Part shown: in pieces, positions 27,855 through 37,322 of the stretch | Layout: the number at the start of each line of letters is the position of its first letter | How positions within the stretch are numbered: the first letter of the stretch is position 1 | Source: JALZUR01 sp965205365 | GTDB lineage: Bacteria; Bdellovibrionota; Bdellovibrionia; Bdellovibrionales; UBA1609 | NCBI GenBank assembly: GCA_965205365.1 | Contig: CBDBGT010000010.1 | Location: forward strand, 340,525 to 404,524 | DNA length: 64,000 bases | Direction of reading: 5' to 3' | The notes under the pieces: generated by a model | Seen by the model: the letters and a program-made list of their open reading frames with translations, nothing else | Database searches by the model: none | Told to the model about the DNA's origin: nothing | Program-made: the position numbers and the translations under genes

Positions 27855-28700
27855 TTACTCCGATGTTAAATTAAATAGGTACATGCCATTTTGAAACTCC
27901 GCAGATGATAAAAAAGTATGCCTCTTATTGTTTTGAAAATTTAAAAAAAATGACTTCTCCTTAAATGCATATTCTAAAGTTTTACCTTCTAAACAAGTTA
28001 AACCATTTTCAATATCCTTGGTGGGACCAAAACATTCAAATCCAGCACTCACACTAAGCAAGGGATAAATTATTTTTACTCTAACCCTTATTCCTGTTAA
28101 AACATTCCCCTCTGTAAACTGTGGCAAATCAAAAATCACATCAGAGATGTTGTTAAATACAATGTCACCATCATCAGGAGAAACGCTGCCTGGAGTGTTT
28201 GAAGAACCCATATCGATAATCAACTGACCACTTCTGTGGGTGCTCTTATTATAGGTTTCATTTTTTTTCCTAAAAAAAACACCTGTAGGTCGGTACACAC
28301 TTTTCATTAAAAGAGGGGTGTTTAATGAAGAAAGCGTGACCTCTCTTGCAAAATACATAATCGTTTTACTCTCCATAGTTCCCATAGATGCGTCTTGAGT
28401 GTATTCAAAACTTCTCACAAACCCTGCCCCATCGAAAGAACCCTGAGTGCCATCTAGCTCTTCATTGAAATAACGAACATTCACTCCCGAAAGTGCTATG
28501 GATTTTAATGTGGCTTCTAAAAAATGTATATCAGATTCAATTTGATTTATTTTCTCAAATTTAGTACTTGTTATTTTTAAGTTCAGCATTATAGAAGCAC
28601 CTCCAAAAATAATGAAAGAGCCTATTGTAAAAGAAACTATAAGCTCCAACAATGTCATACCTGACATTAGTTTGAAATTCTTAAATTCTATTTTTTCCAT
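27855..28700 (-). CDS. PilW-like pseudopilin
   Basis: The 281-aa protein has a type IV prepilin signal: a short basic leader, Gly, then MTLLELIVSFTIGSFIIFGGASIM, with the conserved Glu at +5. A single N-terminal helix is followed by a large variable periplasmic domain with a single cysteine pair (ECFGP...TCLEG). Length and layout fit PilW-type minor pilins. Its start overlaps the end of the preceding hydroxylase gene by 13 bp, so they are translationally coupled. Confidence 0.8.
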   Translation of the reverse strand: MEKIEFKNFKLMSGMTLLELIVSFTIGSFIIFGGASIMLNLKITSTKFEKINQIESDIHFLEATLKSIALSGVNVRYFNEELDGTQGSFDGAGFVRSFEYTQDASMGTMESKTIMYFAREVTLSSLNTPLLMKSVYRPTGVFFRKKNETYNKSTHRSGQLIIDMGSSNTPGSVSPDDGDIVFNNISDVIFDLPQFTEGNVLTGIRVRVKIIYPLLSVSAGFECFGPTKDIENGLTCLEGKTLEYAFKEKSFFLNFQNNKRHTFLSSAEFQNGMYLFNLTSE

Positions 28701-29674
28701 AAAACCTCCAAAAAATCATTTTTCAATAACTTAAAAGGCAAAAGCAGCTCAGCGACAATTGGTTTTTCTAAAATATCCTCATACCCTTTAACGCCCATCT
28801 GAAAAACTTCATTCTTCTGTGGTTTATAAAATGTTCCAAATATTAAATCCCATACAGATAAGACAACACCAAAATTTTTATCCCCATGCTTTACATCTGA
28901 ACTATGATGTATTTGATGCATATAGGGGCTTATAAACATATAACTTAACCTCCCATATCCTATGCGAATATGACTATGTCTTAAATGTATAATGATATTG
29001 AAAAATATCACATTATAAACAATTGGATTTATATAAATGTCAGGTGTTCCATAAATTTTTACTTTTAAAATTAAAATTATATACCCTAAACTTACAAATA
29101 CCGCTGAAAAAATTTCGTTAAATAAATAATCCAGAGGGTGTTGTCGGGTTTTAGTAAACGGAGTTAAAGATGTGGCCAGATGATGAATCATATGAAAACG
29201 CCAGAATGTTTTTATTTTATGCCTTAAAAAATGACTCAAGAATGCTGAAAAATCAATTAATAAAAAAGTTACAAACGAGAGCCAAATAGGCCCATAATAG
29301 GCATCTAAATAAATTGCTGGTTCTAAACTTAGAAGCCCAGAATCTCTAAGGGTGGATTCAACAAAATCCTTAATTTCATTTAAATTAATGGCAAAAAAAC
29401 CAAAGAACAATGGTTTAAATAAAAATCGAAGAAAAAAGTAATAAAAATCTTTATACATTTCTAAACGACAACACTTATTATAAAAAAACCCATTAATTTC
29501 TTTTATAACATTTTTATTTTCAATAAAAAACATGTACGCAATACCAAATAAAAAACTAGTGATAAACCATAAAAAATAATAAAAATGATAGTTTTCAAAA
29601 AATATTATTTTATTAAATAAGTCTAATGGTTGAGTCCAAAAAAATAATAAAAAATCATCAATTCGCTCCCTCAT
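28688..29674 (-). CDS. Sterol desaturase/fatty acid hydroxylase superfamily membrane protein
   Basis: 328 aa from ATG 29674; the open frame extends upstream to 29773, but that part is a shifted copy of the pilin tail. The di-iron histidine motifs of the superfamily are present: SHFLRHK, then WRFHMIHHLA, then HLRHSH and MHQIHHSSD. Four or more transmembrane helices surround them. The protein oxidises a lipid or sterol-like substrate at the membrane; the exact substrate is unknown. It sits in a pseudopilin operon, directly after a deletion scar that removed most of the preceding pilin gene. Confidence 0.85.
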   Translation of the reverse strand: MRERIDDFLLFFWTQPLDLFNKIIFFENYHFYYFLWFITSFLFGIAYMFFIENKNVIKEINGFFYNKCCRLEMYKDFYYFFLRFLFKPLFFGFFAINLNEIKDFVESTLRDSGLLSLEPAIYLDAYYGPIWLSFVTFLLIDFSAFLSHFLRHKIKTFWRFHMIHHLATSLTPFTKTRQHPLDYLFNEIFSAVFVSLGYIILILKVKIYGTPDIYINPIVYNVIFFNIIIHLRHSHIRIGYGRLSYMFISPYMHQIHHSSDVKHGDKNFGVVLSVWDLIFGTFYKPQKNEVFQMGVKGYEDILEKPIVAELLLPFKLLKNDFLEVLWKK

Positions 29675-29703
29675 AAATTCACTTCTTTCACCTAAGGGCA
29701 CCA

Positions 29704-29901
29704 TCAGCGCCATCGCCACTCGGTGGAGGCGGCGGTGGATTGTATGAACATGTATTTTCCATAGTTTTTCCAATTTAAAGTCTCTTTGTTCAATCTAGAA
29801 TTGCTATAATAGCCAAAGCTAAGAACAAAAGTTAGCAGTATTGACGCGGACACCATCACTTCAATGAGCGAAAACCCATTTAACTTCTTATTTATCATCA
29901 A
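29704..29901 (-). pseudogene. Pseudopilin with a large internal deletion (tandem copy 1)
   Basis: The first 43 codons encode a perfect prepilin start (KLNGFSLIEVMVSASILLTF) matching the about 480-aa pseudopilins of copies 2 and 3. At TLN the sequence jumps about 1.1 kb to the part that encodes ENTCSYNPPPPPSG in those copies, in a different frame, and ends after 65 aa. A short G/T-A repeat at the junction could have mediated the deletion. Non-functional, except that a short peptide with a transmembrane helix might be made. Confidence 0.8.
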
Positions 29902-29912
29902 CTCCCCTCTTA

Positions 29913-30542
29913 TTAAAACTGTCTTATGGCAAAAGTTTGAACAATCTTATCTAAACCTGAACAGGCGAACTCTCCATTTAAACAAAATGCAATGGAAAAA
30001 CATTCAGTATGGCTCATAGTGCAATCAACATAATTTGAATTGAGATTGTTTCCTATGTCTTTTACAGGAAACGTCACATAAGCTAAGGCTTTAGTAGATG
30101 AACCACCTACCCTAACAGGTTCTACGTTTAAACTTAATCCTGTGTAAATACCTTTTTCATACTGCCTTAACAGAGGAAGAGAGGGTGGAGGGGTAGCTGG
30201 AGCAGGACTGCCTCCACTTGGTCCTCTTTGCCCTGAAATACATAGTTTTTGGCCATTTTCTAGATTTTTAAGAAAGCATCCTTCTTCAATTTCAAGCCAA
30301 CACAATTTAAGTCCAAGATTTAACCCTGGATCTTCTTTTGAACCTGCTGGGCACCCTACAAGCTCCTGCCCAAGATCGTATGCTTCGCGTGTTTTTCTTA
30401 CAATTTCAAGTTGAGCATTAATTCTTAAAAGCCTTCTTTTAAAAATTATAGTCGTGTTTTCACCCATATCAAGGGACGTTGTTACATTAGCTATTAATAC
30501 AAGGGCAAAGGTTACGATCATTATTACAAATGAAATTAACAT
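29913..30542 (-). CDS. Pilus-assembly-like membrane protein (PilX-like), tandem copy 1
   Basis: The 209-aa protein begins with a hydrophobic helix (LISFVIMIVTFALVLIANV) and has an otherwise soluble, cysteine-containing periplasmic domain with a Pro/Ser/Ala linker. The position before a prepilin gene suggests a PilX-type component, but no G-F-x-x-x-E signal is seen. An IS1380 element lies six bases before the ATG and separates it from its original GAGG ribosome-binding site; the IS end supplies AGGG five bases upstream. It ends 11 bases before the pilin pseudogene. Copies 2 and 3 hold deleted versions of this gene. Confidence 0.6.
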   Translation of the reverse strand: MLISFVIMIVTFALVLIANVTTSLDMGENTTIIFKRRLLRINAQLEIVRKTREAYDLGQELVGCPAGSKEDPGLNLGLKLCWLEIEEGCFLKNLENGQKLCISGQRGPSGGSPAPATPPPSLPLLRQYEKGIYTGLSLNVEPVRVGGSSTKALAYVTFPVKDIGNNLNSNYVDCTMSHTECFSIAFCLNGEFACSGLDKIVQTFAIRQF

Positions 30543-30548
30543 AGTTAC

Positions 30549-32066
30549 CCTAAATGCGACAAAAATTTAAAGGGTTTTAAAGAAGAAAAAGATTGAAAGA
30601 CCTAAGGCAACTTGGTTTCATTGAGTTACTAAAAACAAAAAACATTGTAACCAAAGGCCATTTCAATGAGATATAGAAGACAAGATATTTTAAGCGTCGT
30701 CAAATCCGATTTACAAATTGAGTTTGCTAAGCAGAGCATTACGTCTTACTCAGGGCTTGAACTTTTCAGAAAATACTTTCACCTCATAAACCTTAATTCC
30801 CGCATCAGATCTGCCTTTCGCGGTTTTGACTTTGGCGGAGACTACAGTGTTGTTCACTATGTTTTAGTTTTTATTGCACTGTGGCTTACAGGCGGTAAGC
30901 GCCTGCGACATATAGGCTTTATTGGCGATGACCCTCTTGTTAAAAGGCTTTGTGGGCTTAAGACTTTACCATCAGATCGAACTGTCAGCAGATGGCTAGG
31001 TCAGTTTACAAATGATTCGCTCCAAGCCTTAGTAAAGTTAAATTCAGATATGGCCTTAGAAAAAGTTGGAGAGCTTGACCTAAAAACTGTAACTCTAGAT
31101 TTTGACGGCACTGTTCTAAGCTGTGGCAATCAAGTTGAATGGGCTTTTAGAGGCTACAATCCAAAGAGACGATACTCAAAAAGTTACTTTCCACTTCTTT
31201 GCTATATTGCTCAAACTGGACATTTTTTAAAAGTCAAAAATCGTCCAGGCAATGTTCATGATGGAAAATCAGGCGCTTTGGAAACCATCAAAGCATCTGT
31301 TAGTGAGGTCGAATCTAAACTTGGAAAAGTTAGACTTGAGACCCGTATGGATTCAGCATTTTTTAAAGAGGACATTTTAAAGTATTTACTTTCATCAAAA
31401 ATAGAGTTTGCGATGAAGGTTCCGATGTGGAGATGGCTAGGGTTAAAAGACATGATCAACAGTCGCATTAGATGGAATCACTCAAATTCAAAGCTGGCTT
31501 GGTTTTACAAGGAGATTGAAGTTCCTGCATGGGGTATCACTATACCGCTTTATTTTTTCAGATCAAAAATCTCTGACAAGATTCCAAAGTCAGGCCACCA
31601 GTTAGATTTGTTTACTCCAGATGATGGTGTTTATGAGTACTCAGTCATCACTTCAAATAAAGACATCTGTGCGGATAAGGTTTTAGATTTTTTCAATGGC
31701 AGGTGTGCAATGGAGCATCAGATTTCAGAACTAAAGGGTGAGTTTGCATTTGATGTGGTGCCAACCAGATCCTATCAAGGCAACTCTGCTCATCAAAACA
31801 TTTCACTCTTGGCTTACAATTTAGTTCGCAATTTTCAAATTGATTCAAGTTTAACAGAAGCTAGGAAAAAAACTGCAAAAAGGACAAATATTTTTTCTGC
31901 TCAGTCTTTAAAAACACTGCGGTTTGAGATGATTGCAACTGCTGGCAGAATTCTAAACTCTTCAGGTGCTAAAATTTTAAGAATCAATCAGAATACTCAA
32001 AGAGAGCACCTTTACCAAAAAATTCAAAAGCATCTAAAGGCAGCTTAAATTTTTGTCGCATTTAGG
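30549..32066 (+). mobile_element. IS1380-family element (1,518 bp)
   Basis: The ends are inverted repeats beginning CCTAAATGCGACAAAAATTT. The flanks carry the 4-bp duplication TTAC (30545-30548 and 32067-32070), as expected for IS1380. The site is the 5' untranslated region of the pilus gene at 30542. Confidence 0.93.
30666..32048 (+). CDS. IS1380-family transposase
   Basis: The 460-aa DDE transposase is of typical length. Motifs in order: LPSDRTVSRWLGQF, VTLDFDGTVLSCGNQVEWAFRGYNPK with the first Asp, CYIAQTGHFLKVKNRPGNVHDG, RMDSAFFKEDIL, and ISELKGEFAFDVVPTRSYQGN with the late Glu, then ANxAHQNISLLAYNL-like sequence. No stops are seen, so it may be active. Confidence 0.93.
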   Translation: MRYRRQDILSVVKSDLQIEFAKQSITSYSGLELFRKYFHLINLNSRIRSAFRGFDFGGDYSVVHYVLVFIALWLTGGKRLRHIGFIGDDPLVKRLCGLKTLPSDRTVSRWLGQFTNDSLQALVKLNSDMALEKVGELDLKTVTLDFDGTVLSCGNQVEWAFRGYNPKRRYSKSYFPLLCYIAQTGHFLKVKNRPGNVHDGKSGALETIKASVSEVESKLGKVRLETRMDSAFFKEDILKYLLSSKIEFAMKVPMWRWLGLKDMINSRIRWNHSNSKLAWFYKEIEVPAWGITIPLYFFRSKISDKIPKSGHQLDLFTPDDGVYEYSVITSNKDICADKVLDFFNGRCAMEHQISELKGEFAFDVVPTRSYQGNSAHQNISLLAYNLVRNFQIDSSLTEARKKTAKRTNIFSAQSLKTLRFEMIATAGRILNSSGAKILRINQNTQREHLYQKIQKHLKAA

Positions 32067-32371
32067 TTACTTAACCTCATTATAAGAAGAAGGTTTATTA
32101 ATATTCTTGCTCAATTCAACTATAAATACAAATCCTATGAAATAAGACTTTAGATTAAAGTTTCTATAAAATTTAGTTTGAGAATGATTTAGTTTACTAC
32201 AAAAAATGAATTGATTGAAGAATTAATGCTACATAAATAGGTTCCATTTAAGATAAAAGTCTAGCGCCTCACCACTTTAAAACTTTTCCACTGTTGAACA
32301 ATTATCCTAAGGCTCCCCTTCCTGATTGCACCAACTCTTAATTAAAAACCAAAAATAATAATAAAAAATCC
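32067..32371. other. Non-coding spacer of tandem copy 1
   Basis: The sequence from the IS1380 target to about 32371 is a diverged copy of 35242-35511 and 37340-37587. It carries the leader of the copy 1 operon; its 5' GAGG belonged to the gene at 30542. No gene is seen. Confidence 0.5.
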
Positions 32372-32433
32372 TTAATTTACTCCTATAGACTCACTTCTTT
32401 CACCCGTTGGCACCATCAGCAGAGGGGCCAGCA

Positions 32434-34202
32434 CTAAGGACCATCACCACCATCATTACCACCATCACCATCACCATCACTACCATCAGCATCACCACCA
32501 TCACGATTACCATCTTTGCCGCCGTCACCGTCACGACCGCCGCCGCTACTGCCACCGTCATTACTAACCCAGCTACCGTCACCCCGGCCGCCACCAACCC
32601 ACTTTCTCCCGCAGCTCCCGCTACCACCACTCGGTGGAGGAGGTGGATTGTATGAGCATGTATTTTCCATAGTTCTTCCACCACGAGGACACCAACCCAC
32701 TCCTGTATAATAACCCGTGCACGGTCTACAAGTAGATAACGGCAGTGACGCCATGATCTGAGACGCAGCCACTGCTGATATATTGTGAGCTATATCTATA
32801 TAACGTGCCTTTAAAGACATTCGACATCCAAAACCTAAATTAGAATAACGTAAATTATACCCCAAATTAGACTCTGCTCTATTTATGTTGTCAGGCGCCT
32901 TACCACACAAGGTCACTTCGTTACAACGCACCCATTTTCCTGACGTTGTAAAAGATGTCTTAACCGCTCCACCTGGACATACTGGAACTCCAGCTGGACC
33001 CTCAAACGTTGACTCATCTTTACACACCATTACAAAAGCTTTTGCTTTTGACTCCGCAAAGCCTGTTAAATCAACATTCATATTGATTCCTGTTGCACAC
33101 TGAGGTGTTGGAGCGCTTTGATACATATTGATGTTAATATTTCTTAGCTCGTTTTCATCAGCTGCAATTCTTGGATATGAAAAAAGAGAACTTAATGAAC
33201 ATTTTTTGTTGTCATTGTTTTTACCAATATAACTTGTTGTCGCTGTAATCCAAAAACCTATATCAGAACACCCATTGTCTTCAACAGTGATTCCATCTAA
33301 AAAATCTTTTGACTGTGGATGCCCTAACCTACTCCCACCAGGTATGGCTAACACTGGCCATGGATTACAAGACCGCTCTCCTGTTAGAATGTTATAAACC
33401 TCTATTTTTAAGGTTGTTACTGGTGATTTTAATCTGTACTCAACATCAGAATCTTCTAAACTCATAGGCGCACTTCCCCTATAAGAGCGTCCATGAACAG
33501 TTGAGCAAAACCTACTGTCCTTATTATAAATAGCATTTAATGTGGACATCACCCCTCGAAGAGACAAATAATTTCTAATAATGGTGTCTGAGCCTGTTTT
33601 AATCCACAGCTCTTCCTCATCACCGACAATCTCATCATCATCAAAAAGAACATTAGATTTACCTAAACTGTTGTTTAAAAATTTAATTTCATTTGTATTG
33701 TCATCTAACTTAGCTACGGATTTTGCAACGCCCAAAGTCTTTAACTTATCTAAAGTTCCACGGGTATAGGATACACACTCTCTATGTAAGTTTAAAGTCT
33801 CTTTGTTCAACCTAGAATTGCTATAATAGCCAAAGCTAAGAACAAAAGTTAACAGTATTGAAACAGACACCATCACTTCAATAAGTGAAAACCCATGTAA
33901 CTTCTTGTGGTTCTTGTCTAAGCCTGAACAGGTGAACTCTCCATAGTTGTTTCCTATATCTTTTACAAGAGGCGTAACATAGGCTAAGGCTTTAGTAGAT
34001 GAATCGCCTACCGTAACAGGTTCTATGTTTAAGCTTAATCCTGTGTAAGTACCTTTTTCATGCTGCCTTAGCAGAGAGAGAATAAGGGGGGGGGGGGGGG
34101 GGGGGGGGTGAATTGAGTTTTGACCCTTAAAAACTTTCTTTTAAAAATCATAATCATGTTTTTACCCATATGAAGAGATGTTGTTACAAATAAAATTAAC
34201 AT
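32434..34202 (-). CDS. Fused PilX-like/pseudopilin gene with a poly-C tract (copy 2, out of frame)
   Basis: ATG 34202 matches the start of the copy 1 gene at 30542, but its membrane helix is deleted. After 31 codons comes a 23-base C run on this strand (34086-34108). The current length leads to a stop within six codons; 24 bases would open a 589-aa frame. That frame reads LLRQHEKGTYTGLSLN, crosses a fusion point (CSGLDKNHKK) into the prepilin motif LHGFSLIEVMVSVSILLTF, and continues through a Cys-rich domain to a Gly/Asp-rich tail. Without the tract, translation could begin only at 33876, inside the pilin motif. Either phase-variable or a decayed duplicate. Confidence 0.6.
34086..34108 (-). 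repeat. Poly-G tract, 23 bases (poly-C on the coding strand)
   Basis: Twenty-three consecutive G. It replaces the Pro/Ser/Gly-coding linker of the copy 1 gene. A multiple of three would put the downstream fused pilin in frame; 23 does not. Confidence 0.9.
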
Positions 34203-34221
34203 AGCGACTTAACCTTACTTA

Positions 34222-35241
34222 ACCCGAGTTCGAACTTTCTAAACCTACTGAAGCAGCCTTTCTTCAAGTACTTGAAGTCTAATAGAGGGTTTTCTTGGAC
34301 GCAAACAGTACGCCGTTAGTGCCGAAAGTAAATTTACCACAAAGTTTTTTGGGCTTCGGTGTCTTGAGTGTTCAAGATGAAATTCCTCCTTTAAAATCCC
34401 AAAAGCAGTTTCAACAATGTACCTTTTCCTCAGGAGTAGTTTATCAAAAAGAGGAACAAACTTATTTTTCATATTGGATTTAAGATTTGTTATGACTTGA
34501 ACCCCTTTACTCATCAATTTTTCAAATAGCTTTTGGGATATATATCCTTTGTCTCCAAACAATTTTCCAAAAATATTCTCAGCTAAACCCTCTACAGGCT
34601 TTGTATCATGAACATTTCCTGGGGTTATGGTAAAACTTAAGAGCTCCCCTTTGTGAGAAATTACTATGTGAACTTTAAAACCAAAGAACCAGCCCATTGT
34701 TGATTTCCCACGTTTTGCAAGTCCTTTAAAGGTTTTGTGACGACCGATTCTTTTGTTATTACAAACAACAATGGGACTGGAGTCTACAACAGATATTCCT
34801 GTGCAAATATTTGATTGCATAAGTGAGTGTAAAAAAATAAGAATTTGAGGTGCTGAAGATTTTTTAAGTTCTACAAACCTATTGTAGGACAAGAGTTTTG
34901 GGAAATAAGGTTTTAGAAATTTTTGAACATAACCTGTATAGAAAGCTTTAAAATTTCTGAAGCCGGAAAATTGGAATAATAAACAGATGGTGATGACTTC
35001 AGACTCAGATAACGCAGATGGAAAACCTCTCTTTCTTTTGCTGGGTATGAGTTTGGACTGTTCTTTGTTTAACCCTAAAATAAAGTCGTCAACAAGAGTA
35101 AAAACTTCTATAATTTGATTCTCTTCGATCATTCCCGGCTCCTTTTTGCAGATCAGTAAAAAACAACTAAATCTTACAAAAGGCTGGGATGATCTTTTAT
35201 TTATCCAGCACTTAGGTCCTGAAAAAAGTTCGAACTCGGGT
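34222..35241 (-). mobile_element. IS982-family element, copy C (intact, 1,020 bp)
   Basis: Inverted terminal repeats ACCCGAGTTCGAACTTT. The 6-bp duplication TACTTA flanks it (34216-34221 and 35242-35247). The corresponding place in copy 3 (about 37335-37341) has a single TACTTA and no insertion, so it is the empty site. Confidence 0.95.
34245..35132 (-). CDS. IS982-family transposase
   Basis: 295 aa, identical in sequence to the product of 17204-18091. All conserved blocks are intact (VVDSSP, GWFFGFKVH, GDKGYIS, VETAFGILKEEF, HSRHRSP). Identity to copy B implies very recent transposition. Confidence 0.95.
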   Translation of the reverse strand: MIEENQIIEVFTLVDDFILGLNKEQSKLIPSKRKRGFPSALSESEVITICLLFQFSGFRNFKAFYTGYVQKFLKPYFPKLLSYNRFVELKKSSAPQILIFLHSLMQSNICTGISVVDSSPIVVCNNKRIGRHKTFKGLAKRGKSTMGWFFGFKVHIVISHKGELLSFTITPGNVHDTKPVEGLAENIFGKLFGDKGYISQKLFEKLMSKGVQVITNLKSNMKNKFVPLFDKLLLRKRYIVETAFGILKEEFHLEHSRHRSPKNFVVNLLSALTAYCLRPRKPSIRLQVLEERLLQ

Positions 35242-35511
35242 TACTTAAGTAAAAAAATTTATTAATATTCTTGCTCAATTTAACTATAAATACAAATCCT
35301 ATAAAATAAGGCTTTAGATTAAAAGTGCTATAAAGTTTAGTTTAAGAGCGATTTAGTTTACTACAAAAGATGAATTGATTCCGTTTAAGACAAAAGCCTA
35401 GTGCTTCCACCTCATTACTTTAAAACTTTTCCACTGTTGAACAATTATCCTAAGGCTCCTCTTCCTGATTACACCAACTCTAAATTAAAAACCAAAAATA
35501 ATAATAAACAC
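35242..35511. other. Non-coding spacer of copy 2
   Basis: Continues the duplicated leader region after the IS982 insertion and matches 37340-37587. No gene recognised. Confidence 0.5.
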
Positions 35512-35539
35512 TTAATTTACTCCTATAGACTCACTTCTT

Positions 35540-37322
35540 TCACCCGTTGGCACCATCAGCAGATGGGCCACCACTACCATCAGAACCAGGACCACCATCA
35601 CCACCATCAGCAGCACCACCACCACTACCAGTGCCACCATCTTTGCCGCCGTCACCGTCACGACCGCCGCCGCTACTGCCACCGTCATTACTAACCCAGC
35701 TACCGTCACCCCGGCCGCCACCAACCCACTTTCTCCCGCAGCTCCCGCTACCACCACTCGGTGGAGGAGGTGGATTGTATGAGCATGTATTTTCCATAGT
35801 TCTTCCACCACGAGGACACCAACCCACTCCTGTATAATAACCCGTGCACGGTCTACAAGTAGATAACGGCAATGGCGCCATGAACTGAGACGCAGCCACT
35901 GCTGATATATTGTGAGCTATATCTATATAACGTGCCTTTAAAGACATTCGACATCCAAAACCTAAATTAGAGTAACGTAAATTATACCCCAAATTAGACT
36001 CTGCTCTATTTATGTTGTCAGGCGCCTTACCACACAAGGTCACTTCGTTACAACGCACCCATTTTCCTGACGTTGTAAAAGATGTCTTAACCGCTCCACC
36101 TGGACATACTGGAACTCCAGCTGGACCCTCAAACGTTGACTCATCTTTGCACACCATTACAAAAGCTTTTGCTTTTGACTCCGCAAAGCCTGTTAAATCA
36201 ACATTCATATCAATTCCTGTTGCACACTGAGGTGTTGGAGCACTTTGATACATATTGATGTTAATATCTCTTAACTCATTTTCATCAGCTGCAATTCTTG
36301 AGTATGAAAAAAGAGAGCTTAATGAACATTTTTGATTGCTGTTGTTTTTACCAATATAACTTGTTGTCGCTGTAATCCAAAAACCTATATCAGAACGCCC
36401 ATTGTCTTCAACAGTGATTCCATCTAAAAAATCTTTTGACTGTGGATGCCCTAACCTACTCCCACCAGGTATGGCTAACACTGGCCATGGATTACAAGAC
36501 CGCTCTCCTGTTAGAATGTTATAAACCTCTATTTTTAAGGTTGTTACTGGTGATTTTAATCTGTACTCAACATCAGAATCTTCTAAACTCATAGGCGCAC
36601 TTCCCCTATAAGAGCGTCCATGAACAGTTGAGCAAAACCTACTGTCCTTATTATAAATAGCATTTAATGTAGACATCACCCCTCGAAGAGACAAATAATT
36701 TCTAATAATAGTGTCTGAGCCTGTTTTAATCCACAGCTCTTCCTCCTCACCGACAATCTCATCATCATCAAAAAGAACATTAGATTTACCTAAACTGTTG
36801 TTTAAAAATTTAATTTCATTTGTATTGTCATCTAACTTAGCTACGGATTTTGCAACACCCAAAGTCTTTAACTTATCTAAGGTTCCACGGGTATAGGATA
36901 CACACTCTCTATGCAAATTTAAAGTTTCTTTGTTCAATCTAGAATTGCTATAATAGCCAAAGCTAAGAACAAAAGTTAACAGTATTGAAACAGACACCAT
37001 CACTTCAATGAGTGAAAACCCATGTAACTTCTTGTCTAAGCCTGAACAGGTGAACTCTCCATGGTTGTTTCTTATGTCTTTTACAAGAGGCGCAACATAA
37101 GCTACGGCTTTAGTAGATAAATGGCTTACCCTAACAGGTTCTATGTTTAAGCTTAATCCTGTGTAAGTACCTTTTTCATGCTGCCTTAGCAGAGAGAGAA
37201 TAAGGGGGGGGGGGGGGGGGGGGGGGGGTGAATTGAGTTTTGACCCTTAAAAACTTTCTTTTAAAAATCATAATCATGTTTTTACCCATATGAAGAGATG
37301 TTGTTACAAATAAAATTAACAT
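35540..37322 (-). CDS. Fused PilX-like/pseudopilin gene with a poly-C tract (copy 3, out of frame)
   Basis: Same architecture as 32434-34202. The C run has 25 bases (37204-37228) and the present frame ends in TGA shortly after. With 24 bases the frame would be 593 aa: short N-terminus, proline run, LLRQHEKGTYTGLSLN, fusion CSGLDKKLHGFSLIEVMV, then the pilin body. The body has many cysteines (for example RPCTGYYTGVGWCPRGGR) and a tail rich in Gly, Asp and Ser that differs from copy 2. The body differs from copy 2 at only about a dozen residues. The 487-aa part from 37003 onward is open regardless of tract length. Function unknown. Confidence 0.6.
37204..37228 (-). repeat. Poly-G tract, 25 bases (poly-C on the coding strand)
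   Basis: Twenty-five consecutive G, the longest of the four in the window. It differs by two from the 23-base tract of the paralogue although the flanking 90 bases are identical, direct evidence of length change. Confidence 0.9.

Larger units (their letters stand above)
32372..35511 (-). repeat. Pseudopilin tandem array, copy 2
   Basis: Copy 2 matches copy 3 (about 35512-37587) at near identity over about 2.1 kb once the IS982 insertion at 34222-35241 is removed. Copy 1 (about 29690-32371) is more diverged and carries a different set of deletions. Boundaries are approximate. Confidence 0.8.

Noticed and set aside
29674..29773. N-terminal extension of the hydroxylase (start at 29773)
   Set aside because: These residues match an out-of-frame translation of the pilin tail in the other tandem copies; ATG 29674 gives the expected family length.
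32400..32684. Open frames of Val/Met-rich or His/Thr-rich repeats at the pilin 3' ends (also 35401-35837)
   Set aside because: They are other frames of the Gly/Asp-rich pilin tail; triplet repeats are open in all frames. The pilin frame is the one continuous with a prepilin motif.
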